NCBI GenBank assembly: GCA_951813545.1
Contig: OX638352.1
Span: forward strand, 2,232,001-2,296,000
Source: an uncultured Poribacteria bacterium
Lineage (GTDB): Bacteria; Poribacteria; WGA-4E; WGA-3G
Length of the DNA: 64,000 nt
Direction: 5' to 3'
In this document: positions 32,845-41,696 of the stretch, piece by piece
Numbering within the stretch: the stretch's first letter is position 1
How the letters are laid out: each line of letters opens with the position of its first letter
Program-made: the position numbers and the translations under genes
Notes under the pieces: model-generated
The model's database searches: none
Seen by the model: the letters and a program-made list of their open reading frames with translations, nothing else
Told to the model about the DNA's origin: nothing

Positions 32845-34290
32845 ATGATTTTACAGATTGCCAAAAAAGAAATTCATCATAATCTCACGACCCTCCGGTT
32901 TGCGTTGATGATAATCCTGCTGCCTGTTTTGTTTGTGGCGAATGCGCTGATATATAGCCTCGGCGATGGGGGTTATACTGCCCGGATTGATGCCTACAAC
33001 GAACGGGTGAGACAAGATAGGAAGCATATTAAAGCGCAAGCGGATATAAGTTTAGCGGAGTTGGCACTTAGGGGACCTGGGGATATCCCGAAACGCCCCA
33101 GTCGCCTGATATTCTGTGCTGGTGGCGTTGATGAAGTCGTATCGCGTTCTATTAAATTGAGAAGTGATGGGGGTATTAGTCGAAGTAGTGGTGTTGATGA
33201 TGAAGATTACGCGTGGCGACACCCATTGAGATTGGAGTATAAAGTAGTAAGTTCTGGTAGCCATTCGACAGGACGTGTCAAGATTAACTGGGTTTTCATC
33301 GGTGTCCTCATGAGTTTCTTTGCGATCTTGTTTACGTTTGATGCTATCGCTGGGGAACGAATGCGCGGCACGCTGAGCCTGATAATGTCGAACTCGGTCT
33401 CGCGCGGGCAGGTATTGTTAGGTAAGTATCTCGGGGCATTTGTGACACTCACGGTACCACTGGTTATGGGTGTTCTGGTGAACCTTTTAATCATTCTCCT
33501 CATTGGGAGTATTCCATTTGATTCTGCGGACTGGCTGAGAATTTTGGGTATCGTCGGACTTTTTGCGTTGCACATCTCTGTCTTTATTTTTCTCGGGTTG
33601 TTTTTTTCAAGTCGCGTTTCAAATGCTATTACAAGTTTGGTGTGGTTGTTGTTAACCTGGGTCTGTTTGGCATTTGTTTTCCCAAGTTTACTCGGCATCT
33701 TTGTCAGTAACCTGAATCCGATACCATCCGTTGATGAAATTTCCATGCAGAGACGAGCACAATTGGACCAGATAGAGGACGAGTGGCAACGGGGGTCCTC
33801 GCCGAGGTTAAAAAAATCACCTTCCCTCGAAAGAATTTCCGTGACACGCCTCTGGTCAGAATACTTTACAGTAATCACTGACATGGAGACACAGATCGCC
33901 GATGGACACATCGACCGGCAACTTCAACAGGTGCAACTCGCCCGCGATCTCACCCAAATCTCTCCAATAGCGACTTTTCAGTACGCAATGGAGGGACTTG
34001 CGAACACGAGTATTGTTGGTTATATGAATTTTGTCAAGCAGGCGCGCCGTTATCGGCAGACGTTTATAGACTTCATTAAAACCGAAGATCGGAGTGATCC
34101 GGAGAGTCTCCATATCTATCCTGTGAAAGAGGGGTTATCGCAGAAACCGGTGGATCCGGACGCTGTTCCCGTCTTTGAGGAGCGGATTTCTTATCGGAGT
34201 GTGTTATCTCAGGTCGGGTTGCTGGTGTTGTTTAATCTGCTGTTCTTTATTGTCGCACAGGTCTCTTTTTTGATGAGTGAAGTGAAATAG
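32845..34290 (+). CDS. ABC-2 type transporter permease subunit
   Basis: 481 residues with the same topology as its upstream neighbour: N-terminal helix (about 15-33), extracytoplasmic loop, then ILFTFDAIAGERMRGTLSLIMS and RGQVLLGKYLGAF leading into the helix bundle, a second loop and a C-terminal helix. The first residues MILQIAKKEIHHNLTTLRF resemble the class represented by the permeases at 41954 and 54668. It lacks an obvious Shine-Dalgarno because an inverted repeat abuts the ATG. It faces the ECF sigma gene convergently. Confidence 0.86.
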   Translation: MILQIAKKEIHHNLTTLRFALMIILLPVLFVANALIYSLGDGGYTARIDAYNERVRQDRKHIKAQADISLAELALRGPGDIPKRPSRLIFCAGGVDEVVSRSIKLRSDGGISRSSGVDDEDYAWRHPLRLEYKVVSSGSHSTGRVKINWVFIGVLMSFFAILFTFDAIAGERMRGTLSLIMSNSVSRGQVLLGKYLGAFVTLTVPLVMGVLVNLLIILLIGSIPFDSADWLRILGIVGLFALHISVFIFLGLFFSSRVSNAITSLVWLLLTWVCLAFVFPSLLGIFVSNLNPIPSVDEISMQRRAQLDQIEDEWQRGSSPRLKKSPSLERISVTRLWSEYFTVITDMETQIADGHIDRQLQQVQLARDLTQISPIATFQYAMEGLANTSIVGYMNFVKQARRYRQTFIDFIKTEDRSDPESLHIYPVKEGLSQKPVDPDAVPVFEERISYRSVLSQVGLLVLFNLLFFIVAQVSFLMSEVK

Positions 34291-34307
34291 ATGCGGGGAT
34301 GGCCGCC

Positions 34308-34925
34308 TCATAGAGGTTCGTTTTGAAGGTAAGGACGCAGCATATTTTGAAGTTTTTGTCGGGCATGGTGCAGGGTCGTTTTAACAGTGCTCTCCGACTT
34401 GTTTAGATGTAAGGCAATTTGCTTTATCGGGAGTTCATGAAAGTAACGCAAACGAAACGCGCGACGTTGGCCAGGTGGCAATTGCTGCACTGCCCTACGG
34501 ATGGTGTGCCCAAGTTCCTCTTTCTCAAGGATTTGACAAGGCGATGGCTGCGTCTGAATCATCGGAAGGACATCGTCTGCGTTTTGGGGTAATGCTTCGC
34601 AGGCGAAAATAATCTGCTTCTTTTGTTTGCGTTTGCGGAGGAAGTCAATACTGCAATTGACAGCGATTTTGTAAAGCCAAGTATAGAACACAGATTGTCC
34701 CTTAAACTTTGGCAGTGCTTGCCATGCTTTGAGGAACACCTCTTGGCAGAGGTCTTTCGCTGTCTCACGGTCATGAACCTGACGGTAAATCAGATTATAG
34801 ATTTTCTGCTGATATTTGCGCACAAGTGGGTTAAACGCATCAGCATCACCATTTAGTACACGCGTGACAAGTTCCTGCTCATCAAAATGGTTGAGTTCAG
34901 CGTGTAGCGTTGAAGTATCTCTCAT
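34308..34925 (-). CDS. ECF-family RNA polymerase sigma factor
   Basis: 205 residues from ATG 34925, which has CGGAG 8 bases upstream; an in-frame ATG at 34970 inside the TolC gene is less likely. Region 2 covers AFNPLVRKYQQKIYNLIYRQ to DLCQEVFLKAWQALPKF and FYTWLYKIAVN. Region 4 is LPPGQRRAFRLRYFHELPIKQIA with the helix-turn-helix NKSESTVKTTLHHARQKL. It resembles the RpoE-like group and is not a close paralogue of the other two ECF factors here. No anti-sigma gene is adjacent. It follows the TolC and NEW3 genes on the same strand. Confidence 0.93.
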   Translation of the reverse strand: MRDTSTLHAELNHFDEQELVTRVLNGDADAFNPLVRKYQQKIYNLIYRQVHDRETAKDLCQEVFLKAWQALPKFKGQSVFYTWLYKIAVNCSIDFLRKRKQKKQIIFACEALPQNADDVLPMIQTQPSPCQILEKEELGHTIRRAVQQLPPGQRRAFRLRYFHELPIKQIALHLNKSESTVKTTLHHARQKLQNMLRPYLQNEPL

Positions 34926-34957
34926 GTTTTCTCCGTGTGGGTCTCTTTGGTGGTATT

Positions 34958-36349
34958 TTATTCGATCCATTGCATTGTTTCTCGGAGTTTTTCCTTCGCC
35001 TCCGCGTAATCTCGGCGTGCCTGATAAAAGATGCGTTGTGCCTCTGTAAATTGCGCTTGTGTTTGAAACGCATCGTTATAAGTCAGACTTTGATACCCCG
35101 GTATGTCAACCGTGACTTCATCAAGCACGCGCTCTATCGTCCGTAACTGTTGCTCACGGATTCTCACGCGCTGTTCTTCTATCTCCATCCGTTCTTTCGC
35201 ATTCGCCACGGCGCGGTAATCCCGGCGCACCTCTACACGGATTGACTTTGTTTTTTCGATGTATTCCAACTGTAGTCGCTCCAGTTCTGCGATTTCTACA
35301 GAGCGGAGATTCTCAGTCTTGTTCCCATCATAGAGTGGAATGTTGAGATTGAAGCGGACCTCCCATCCATTTTGTGTACGAGGGTTTGTCTCAAAAATGC
35401 TCGGCACATCTCGTTCTCGGTCGAGTATCACCGGATCATAAAGTGCCTTTGCGTCCCAGGTCCGGTTCTGTTGATGTTGTTCTAACAACACGTGGAGATC
35501 TTTGTAGCGAGCTTCGGCAGAGAGTTCGGGAAACCGGTTCCAGATTGTCTCCGCAGCGAGGCGTTCTTGACGCACCATATCGCCTTGTAAGTCGCGCAAG
35601 TCAAGGTTGCTTGCGAGTGCGAGTTCAACGGCGGCATCCAGTGCTATATCGTCATCAGGGAGGGGCTGTGAGAGGACAACTTGTGCGAGCGGATCGAGAC
35701 CGATGAGACTAATAAGTTCGGCGGTGTCCACATCAAGTCGACGTTGGAGTTCGTTGAGTGCGAGCTGCTGTTCGGATAATTCAAGTTCCGTATTCAGGCG
35801 GCTGAGAAAAGGGATCCGTTTTTCTTTATGCTTGTCTCGCGTGCCTTTTAATTTCTCCTGCAGTTCAACCTCAATCGCACGGCGTTGTTCAATTTCTCCC
35901 TGTGTCAGGATGATATTGTGCCAAAGATTCCGAACAGCGTGAACGCTCTCTTTTTTTGCGCGTTCATATTCAATTTCTGCCTTACGGACCTCTTCTTGTG
36001 CATCATCAAGTGCGTCAGGGATTTCGCCGAATTGGGCGAGAAGCATGCTCATCTGCGCACGGGTGAGATAGTCTCTTTCATCGATATCGCCATTTTTTTG
36101 ACGTTGATATTCGCTGGTGACACCTACCTGTGGTAGGTAAATGGCTTTGGACACGCGGAGGTTCGCCTTTGCACGTTCTACTACCTTTTCTGTTTTTCTC
36201 ACCGTCTCGTTGTTCTGTAAAGCGAGTTCTATTGCGCGTGCTGGCTGGAGCGAGATCAATCGTTGTCCTGAGGCGGCACCCGCGATAGAGAAAAACAGAC
36301 AGACTGCAAGTGCCGTCAACTTTTTGTTTATTCTAATTTTTTTAATCAT
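34958..36349 (-). CDS. TolC-family outer membrane efflux protein
   Basis: 463 residues. A signal peptide (to about 28, ASG) is followed by two repeats of the TolC fold: ARAIELALQNNETVRKTEKVVERAKANL and the later ELALASNLDLRDLQGDMVRQERLA mark the paired start helices, with long coiled-coil segments between. It would form a trimeric outer-membrane channel, which requires a diderm envelope. The NEW3 membrane protein and, beyond the insertion sequence, the ABC ATPase lie upstream on the same strand, which suggests an original exporter operon. Confidence 0.9.
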   Translation of the reverse strand: MIKKIRINKKLTALAVCLFFSIAGAASGQRLISLQPARAIELALQNNETVRKTEKVVERAKANLRVSKAIYLPQVGVTSEYQRQKNGDIDERDYLTRAQMSMLLAQFGEIPDALDDAQEEVRKAEIEYERAKKESVHAVRNLWHNIILTQGEIEQRRAIEVELQEKLKGTRDKHKEKRIPFLSRLNTELELSEQQLALNELQRRLDVDTAELISLIGLDPLAQVVLSQPLPDDDIALDAAVELALASNLDLRDLQGDMVRQERLAAETIWNRFPELSAEARYKDLHVLLEQHQQNRTWDAKALYDPVILDRERDVPSIFETNPRTQNGWEVRFNLNIPLYDGNKTENLRSVEIAELERLQLEYIEKTKSIRVEVRRDYRAVANAKERMEIEEQRVRIREQQLRTIERVLDEVTVDIPGYQSLTYNDAFQTQAQFTEAQRIFYQARRDYAEAKEKLRETMQWIE

Positions 36350-36410
36350 GCCTAACTCGTATTGTGTTTTGGATGGTTGTAATTAATTTGGAAATTTCGT
36401 TGCGGGGTTA

Positions 36411-36540
36411 GATGAAGATCAAAAAATTAATTCGGTAATTTGATTTGGATAATTGTGGCGTTTCTGGTCTCGATCCGGTGCGGTTAGAAACCGCACCTAC
36501 CGGGCCTGGGGCTTACCGATTTAAATAATTGAACTTCATG
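36411..36540. mobile_element. MITE-like element with GATGAAGATC/TTCGGTAA ends around a GGTGCGGTT palindrome
   Basis: The left end GATGAAGATCAAAAAATTAA plus TTCGGTAA is mirrored by TTACCGATTTAAATAATTGA plus ACTTCAT on the right. The centre is the palindrome GGTGCGGTT-AGA-AACCGCACC (about 36478-36496). Matching ends lie near 41620, 52316 and 62575-62660. It occupies the gap between the TolC and NEW3 genes. Confidence 0.7.
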
Positions 36541-36570
36541 AAAACCTGCCAGCGAAGGACAGCATTGAAA

Positions 36571-38961
36571 TTAACGTCGGCTAATGCGGATTGTGACGAT
36601 AACAATCGCAATCATGAGGAGTATCAATGCCCCAAACAGCAGTGTTGTCACTGACATTTGTGTCTTGGACTCGACTTGCACGGTAATTGATCGGTCGCGT
36701 GCCTCAAACTTTCGATTATCGACGGTGACTTCTGCGTTCAACTTCGCTTGGTATTCACCGACCCCGATATCCGCAGGTGGACTCAGCGTCAGTTGTATTT
36801 CCGTCTCCTCGTTCCGTCCGAGTGAACCGATGACTTCAGGGACAACCGTGTATTTCCAATCCGTGTTGACATCAACGATCATACGAATATCGACGAGGTC
36901 GCGAGTACCGATGTTCTTTAGCGTCGCTGTCATGTTGACCTCTTCGCCAATTTTGATTGTCTGGAACGCATTCGGCACGAACACCTCAATCTCCGGCACA
37001 CCCTTCGGAATCAGTTCAAATCGCTCAACGCCGCCTTGTATACTCGCAATCTGGTCAGCGGGTAGGTCCAACCGATTGTTGACACCACCGAGTTCATTGG
37101 CTTCAGCCTCGTCAAGCACAGCGACATAGAACTCAAGGGTGCTGTCAAGATAGGACGCATCCAATTCTTCTGGCAGATAGACAATCAACGACAGATTCCG
37201 CTTCGATTGTTCCTGCGTAAATTTCACCTGGGACTGCCGAGATTTCGTCTCCGGGTCCTGGAATTCAAAGTTGAGGCGGTTGAGTAGGTTAATGACACGC
37301 AACTGGAATGTATTTTCGGTTTCCGCCAACCGGTCGAGCGTCAAATCATAAGTGATGCTGCTCCCCAAGTTGCCTTCCTGCGAAAAGCGGAGTGAACTGA
37401 CATTGACGACATCCAGCGCAGATTCTTTTTGCAGATAGATCAGCCGCGTCTCTGGTAGGGGTAGTTCGGGGTAGTTCAACGCTACCTTCAGGCTTTCCAC
37501 ATCTTTCTGGAGTTGGAACGTCAATTCCACGGTTTCATTGTAACCGAGAACCGGGATCTTTTCCTCATACGGTTTGACGATGTTCGTATCATCAATAACA
37601 TCGAGTAAAGAAATATAAATGCCGCGGATCTCATTTGCAGCTGCAATCTCTTCCGGAGTCGCATCGCTTGGCATCGCTTCCGTCGTGGATGTGTTTTTCA
37701 ACTGAATCGTCACCATCATCTGGTTCTCGATGCGAAACTTCTTCGCACTCAGGATAGAGATGTGGCGTGTGTCCTCCTCAAGGTGGATTTTATATGGAAT
37801 TTCCTGCTCAAGATATTTGAGACTAATAACGAGGCTATCCACATTCCGCCGCAGTTCAAAATCAAGCGTTTTCTCTTCTCCATCTTTCAGCGTCGGAATG
37901 CGATGTTCATAAGGGAAACCGATGATAGATTCCGTGTCGTCTTTGATAGAGACATAGACGTTGTTGATTTCTTGTGCGGTGTTGGTGTCCACTTCCTCTG
38001 TTTCGTCTTGTATCGCACCATACGTGAGGACGACTTCCAAACGTCGCCGGTCACCCTGTTTGTAGCGCCTCGCCGACACAATAGAAATATACGGGTCCTC
38101 TTGTTTGAGGTGGATGTTTTTCTTTTCTTCGCGCCCCGAGTACTTTAACTCTACGACGACATCTCGTATGTTCTCTTTTATGAGTTCAAATTTCAAAGTG
38201 ACAGATTCATCCTCTTTAAGCGTTTCAATGCGTCGTTCGTAAGGTTCGGTGATAATCGCCCCACTTGAGCCATAACTTTCTTGCTCTCTAATTGTGACGA
38301 AAATGTCATCAATCTGTGCACTGATGATAATATCTTGCCCGACCACTTTGGAGCTTTCGACGAGTTTGACAGGAGATGAGCTATTCCGCAGGGTAATCGA
38401 GAACATCTCTCTGCCATCGGGAGATTCATAGAGGCTTGTCTCTTCAACGCTGATGTGCCATTCATCTTGTAGCGACTCCAGCTCCACCTGTTGCAGTTTC
38501 AGCTTTGCCTGTTCATATTCAGAAACAGCCGTTTCGTAGTCTCCCTCTGCGGTATACACTTCGGCGACGGTGACGATGTTGTTTTCCTCCATCATCATTG
38601 CCTGGAGTTTTTCGAGCTCAATCTTCTTTTTGTCCATCGACCTTTCTGCCGATTTCATCTTCTGGCGCTCGATTTCTATCTTGATATGACGGTCCTGTTC
38701 ATCTTTGGTTTTCGTGCTTTCTCCATTAGGCGGTGGGGTCTCTTCTGACTCCGCTGCCAGTTGAACGGGCATTGATAGCCCTATCGCGCCGATGAAAACC
38801 AGCAAGAACGTCAAAGATTGGAAGATTGGAAACTGAAAGGTTGGAAGGTTGGAAGATTGGAAGCCTGGAGGCACTTTGCTTCCTCGCATCCATCCATTCT
38901 TCCATCCTTGCATCCATCCATCTATTCTTCCATCTCTCCGTCTATTCTTCCATCTTTCCAT
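36571..38961 (-). CDS. Large extracytoplasmic protein with NEW3 domain and C-terminal membrane anchor
   Basis: 796 residues. An unusual Trp/Gly/Arg-rich N-terminus coded by simple-sequence DNA comes before the hydrophobic signal segment (about 52-70, SLTFLLVFIGAIGLSMPV). A coiled coil follows (about 85-160). Then come several similar beta domains of about 90 residues, each with a PYE(H/R)RIPTLKDGE-like motif ending in a DFEL-type strand. An NPCBM-associated NEW3 domain (about 685-765) and one C-terminal membrane helix with a short RISRR tail end the protein. GAGAAGG lies before ATG 38961. It resembles the S-layer-like (COG1361) partners of ABC exporters; it stands between the ATPase and TolC genes. 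Confidence 0.75.
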   Translation of the reverse strand: MERWKNRRRDGRIDGWMQGWKNGWMRGSKVPPGFQSSNLPTFQFPIFQSLTFLLVFIGAIGLSMPVQLAAESEETPPPNGESTKTKDEQDRHIKIEIERQKMKSAERSMDKKKIELEKLQAMMMEENNIVTVAEVYTAEGDYETAVSEYEQAKLKLQQVELESLQDEWHISVEETSLYESPDGREMFSITLRNSSSPVKLVESSKVVGQDIIISAQIDDIFVTIREQESYGSSGAIITEPYERRIETLKEDESVTLKFELIKENIRDVVVELKYSGREEKKNIHLKQEDPYISIVSARRYKQGDRRRLEVVLTYGAIQDETEEVDTNTAQEINNVYVSIKDDTESIIGFPYEHRIPTLKDGEEKTLDFELRRNVDSLVISLKYLEQEIPYKIHLEEDTRHISILSAKKFRIENQMMVTIQLKNTSTTEAMPSDATPEEIAAANEIRGIYISLLDVIDDTNIVKPYEEKIPVLGYNETVELTFQLQKDVESLKVALNYPELPLPETRLIYLQKESALDVVNVSSLRFSQEGNLGSSITYDLTLDRLAETENTFQLRVINLLNRLNFEFQDPETKSRQSQVKFTQEQSKRNLSLIVYLPEELDASYLDSTLEFYVAVLDEAEANELGGVNNRLDLPADQIASIQGGVERFELIPKGVPEIEVFVPNAFQTIKIGEEVNMTATLKNIGTRDLVDIRMIVDVNTDWKYTVVPEVIGSLGRNEETEIQLTLSPPADIGVGEYQAKLNAEVTVDNRKFEARDRSITVQVESKTQMSVTTLLFGALILLMIAIVIVTIRISRR
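38816..38945. repeat. Simple-sequence tract (GGAAGATT / CATCCATT units)
   Basis: Runs of GATTGGAA/GGTTGGAA are followed by CATCCATCCATTCTTCCATC-type units. The tract is translated as the first ~45 residues of the NEW3 protein (RWKNRRRDGRIDGWM and QSSNLPTFQFPIFQS). Such tracts slip easily, so the N-terminus may vary between strains. Confidence 0.75.
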
Positions 38962-39016
38962 ATTGTTTCACCCTTCTCTGTTTCATCTCTCGTCTTCGGT
39001 GTGGAAACCCCTGAAT

Positions 39017-40042
39017 TCATTCAAGGGAGGAAACACCGCTCCTGTAGTAAAAGTTAAGACGTGTTAGCACTCTGAAATCAGAGCGTTTCGCGCCTGTTGT
39101 TAATCGTTTATTTTCCATACTGTATATTGAAAACAAACCCTTTGCGTTAACGCCAGCAAGTCGGGCTAATCCGTATTTGGCATGCCGAATCAATGTATTT
39201 TTGACTAAGCCTTGACCTAATACCGTTCCACCTACCCGTGAACGTTTTCGTCCTTTGGATTCCTGTTGTCTATGCAACTCTCTCCGTTTTATTGGTATCG
39301 GTGAGATACACAGAAGCGTCGTGTTATCGGGTATATCCAAACCGCCTACGGTATGATAGGCGAGACACCAAGAATCTACGCAATGCGCATCAAAAGTTTC
39401 CGATAGTTTCTTTGAAGACTTCTTGAGACCTAACCTATCCCGTATCTCTTTGGTTTCCCAACCCTGTAAAGTGTAGAGTTCCCAACGCTTTTCGATTTCG
39501 CTATAGAACCACTGTTTACCGACTTCCAAAGGACTAAACGATTGATTCCACTTCTTTGCACGTTGTATCGTCCGTGCCTTAATATCTTCAACGCAGACAT
39601 GCGTGAGTGGATAGAGTTTAGAAAGCCAATCAAGAACCCTTAACTTCCAATCCCATCTCGCACGCGTGCCTGCCGGGATGCGGGCTTTGTTCGCAAGACG
39701 GTGGGTTCTATTCTTGCGATTCGGACACTTTCGGGAACGTCTACTTCTACGCAACTCTCGACGCTTTGCTACTTTCTTACCGACCTTGCTGTGAGCATCG
39801 GCTTGCACATTGAGATAAGTGTGTGCCGCACTTTTGACCGTAAATCCTTCCTTCTTACTGCCGGGGTCTACGCCAACAGCAATCTCTTGTTTATAGGTGT
39901 CTGTATCATAATTGAGCCTGATACAGAATATGCCGTTAGACCAATAGGGGGTTGCCAATCCTTTTTTAATCAGCATGCCAGCTTTGTTTGGACGTGTCGG
40001 CATTAATTGCTCGCCCGATTGACTCTTTACTGGAACAAACAT
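39017..40042 (-). CDS. IscB-family RRXRR-domain protein, IsrB-like (RuvC nuclease without HNH)
   Basis: 341 residues. An N-terminal PLMP-type motif (QLMPTRPNKAGMLIKKG, 12-28) is followed by RuvC-I with D59 in VGVDPGSKKEG. The Arg-rich bridge RRELRRSRRSR (94-104), RuvC-II E152 in VCVED and RuvC-III H220/D223 in DAHCVDSW complete it. Only 67 residues separate E152 from H220, too few for the HNH domain of IscB, so it matches IsrB, an RNA-guided nickase class. The preceding 210 bases are conserved with copy 2 and probably encode the guide-scaffold RNA. All catalytic residues are present. Confidence 0.82.
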   Translation of the reverse strand: MFVPVKSQSGEQLMPTRPNKAGMLIKKGLATPYWSNGIFCIRLNYDTDTYKQEIAVGVDPGSKKEGFTVKSAAHTYLNVQADAHSKVGKKVAKRRELRRSRRSRKCPNRKNRTHRLANKARIPAGTRARWDWKLRVLDWLSKLYPLTHVCVEDIKARTIQRAKKWNQSFSPLEVGKQWFYSEIEKRWELYTLQGWETKEIRDRLGLKKSSKKLSETFDAHCVDSWCLAYHTVGGLDIPDNTTLLCISPIPIKRRELHRQQESKGRKRSRVGGTVLGQGLVKNTLIRHAKYGLARLAGVNAKGLFSIYSMENKRLTTGAKRSDFRVLTRLNFYYRSGVSSLE

Positions 40043-40254
40043 AGTTTGTAATCTCCCTTTCGGGTTGTGTGTTGCCCCTTCCAGATCACAATATCCAAGT
40101 GGTATCAGACGAGGGGAGTATCCGATACATAGAGTAGGCGACCCCGCCTAAGATATTGCGATATTTTACTGTAGAAAATAGTTTAACTTGTGAAGTGAAC
40201 GTTTGGTATACGCTTCGCACAAGCCCCCGAATTTATTCGGGGGTTATTGACTCG
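40043..40254 (-). ncRNA. Candidate omega-RNA scaffold, copy 1
   Basis: In IscB/IsrB elements the guide-scaffold RNA lies directly 5' of the ORF, with the guide taken from DNA flanking the left end. Here the 212 bases upstream of the ORF are about 90% the same as at 63708-63919. The terminal hairpin has changed on both arms: CCCCCGAAT...ATTCGGGGG here against CCCAAACC...GGATTGGG in copy 2. That points to selection on structure. Further stems include TCGGATACTCCCCTCGTCTGATACC and GGCGGGGTCGCC. Confidence 0.6.
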
Positions 40255-40982
40255 GTCGCGTCTTCTTCAGGTTCATATCCGGCGACGTAATGCAGATACA
40301 GTGCCTCGAGATCCTCTTCCAGAATCTCTTCACGCGTCAACTCTCGCTCAAGGTTACCTTCCACCAGAATGCCAATTCTGTCGGCGATCTCCTTGGCACG
40401 GAAGATGTCGTGCGTGGACATGAAAATGGCTTTGCCTTCCTCTTTTAGTTGGCGTAGGAGATTCAAGAAATCGGCACCGCCCTTCGGATCGAGTCCCGAA
40501 GTCGGTTCATCAAGTAGGACGGCTTGTGCATTCTTCATAATCGCAATAGCAATGCCCAAGCGTTGGCGCATTCCTTTGGAGAAGGTCTTGACGCGCCGTG
40601 TAAAGGCTTCCTCGGGTAAACCGACGCGTCCGAGGGTCGCGTCGAGTTCTTCATTTGATACCTTCTTCCGTCCGCCGAGTTTCGCGAAAAAGGAGAGGTT
40701 TTGTCGTGCAGTAAAGTTGCGATAAAGTTCCACGTTCTCGGAGACGTAGGCGAGATGCTTCTTTGCTTCCAGTGGGAACTTGGGGATCTCAATATCCCCG
40801 ACCAGCGCGGTGCCGCTTGTCGGCTCAATGAAATTCAGCAGCATCGAGATCGTCGTGCTTTTCCCGGCACCGTTCGCACCGAGGACGACATAGATTTCGC
40901 CGTCGTCCACTTTCAAATTCAATTCGTTGACGGCTAAAACGCTTTCGTTGTAAACTTTCGTGAGGTCACGGGTTTCTAACAT
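40233..40982 (-). CDS. ABC transporter ATP-binding protein (ABC-2 type), 3' end formed by the IS
   Basis: 249 residues. Walker A VLGANGAGKSTT, the signature FSKGMRQRLGIA, Walker B AVLLDEPTSGLD and the switch STHDIFRA are all present; the protein should power an ABC-2 permease. AGGAGGA lies 5 bases before the ATG. The last residues (SITPE) and the stop lie in the left end of the IS, so the original C-terminus is lost or replaced; many relatives are longer. It is the only ABC ATPase in the window, against seven permeases. An ECF-type promoter lies about 160 bases upstream. Confidence 0.93.
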   Translation of the reverse strand: MLETRDLTKVYNESVLAVNELNLKVDDGEIYVVLGANGAGKSTTISMLLNFIEPTSGTALVGDIEIPKFPLEAKKHLAYVSENVELYRNFTARQNLSFFAKLGGRKKVSNEELDATLGRVGLPEEAFTRRVKTFSKGMRQRLGIAIAIMKNAQAVLLDEPTSGLDPKGGADFLNLLRQLKEEGKAIFMSTHDIFRAKEIADRIGILVEGNLERELTREEILEEDLEALYLHYVAGYEPEEDATESITPE

Positions 40983-41131
40983 CGGGTTCCTCCTACGGTT
41001 GATTTTTTGCTGTGTATATGATACCAGAAATCTAAGGCGTTTTCAAACAAGACTTCCTGGTTTAACCTAAGAGACATTGTATTCCTTCATTCTATTTTTT
41101 CAAGTTTAGCCACGAAACTATATTTTGGCTT

Positions 41132-41169
41132 ATGTTATAGTGACGCGTTTTGAAGGTGAAAAGGTTGCA
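41132..41169 (-). promoter_or_regulatory. ECF-type promoter, copy D
   Basis: On the minus strand TGCAACC (41169-41163) is followed after 17 bases by CGTC (41145-41142) and ACTATAA. The spacer TTTTCACCTTCAAAACG shares 13 of 17 bases with that of copies B and C. It points to the ABC ATPase gene about 160 bases downstream. Confidence 0.62.
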
Positions 41170-41329
41170 TTATTTTCAAAAGAATCGTGAAAAACCTGAA
41201 TTTTAATCTGAAAATTGGGGGTTTTGTCTATTAGAAACCCTTCACCGAGAAAAAGATAGTGAAAACTGCGTCTACTTTTCATTGTAGTTATACACTCTCT
41301 TCTCAAAGAAGTTCCAAATTAGAGTTACC

Positions 41330-41696
41330 CATAGGTGTCAATTTAGGGATTCTGCACGATATTTTTGTAGGAGCGTCCTTACAAATGCCGCCCCTACGGG
41401 GCTTGTTTTTTTTTGCCACATGCTGCTATAAACATGCTGAAAAAATACCCAAGCAAATAAACCCTACGGGATTCAAGAGGTTTTTGAAGTCTTCAAAGTT
41501 TCTGTGTAAAATTCGGTGCGGTAATTCTATATTTTTTCCCGGGCCGGTAGGTGCGGTTTCCTAACCGGGGTCCCCACCCGTTACTGGGAAGGGGCACCGG
41601 ACTTCCCTAAAAAATACCGAATTAAAAAATTAATCTTCATCAAACCGCACCGGACCTGGGACCGAAGTTGTTCCTTTTCTAAAATTGACACTTATA
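41330..41696. mobile_element. Composite non-coding element, ATAGGTGTCAATTT ends, copy 1, with 19-bp direct repeats
   Basis: The ends CATAGGTGTCAATTTAG and CTAAAATTGACACTTATA are inverted repeats. The element is flanked by a perfect 19-base direct repeat, GTTCCAAATTAGAGTTACC (41311-41329 and 41697-41715). Inside are the GCCGCCCCTACGGGGC hairpin, an AAATACCCAAGCAAATAA block, the GGTGCGGTTT palindrome, a GTCCCCACCCGTTACTGGGA block and a TTAATCTTCATC end. All recur elsewhere in the window. No ORF is convincing. Copies lie at 58000 and 62178. Confidence 0.7.

Larger units (their letters stand above)
38990..40255 (-). mobile_element. IS element encoding an IsrB-like protein, copy 1
   Basis: About 1.27 kb, bounded by comparison with copy 2 (62655-63920). 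Similarity ends at GTCAATAACCC on the coding-strand left end and near TCTTCGG on the right. Each end has a hairpin. No TnpA transposase is present, so movement would need a transposase in trans. The element separates the ABC ATPase from the NEW3 gene, and the ATPase reading frame ends inside it. Confidence 0.75.

Noticed and set aside
39017..40042. TnpB (IS605 OrfB) rather than IscB family
   Set aside because: There is an N-terminal PLMP-type motif and an RRXRR bridge and no C-terminal zinc finger of the TnpB kind.
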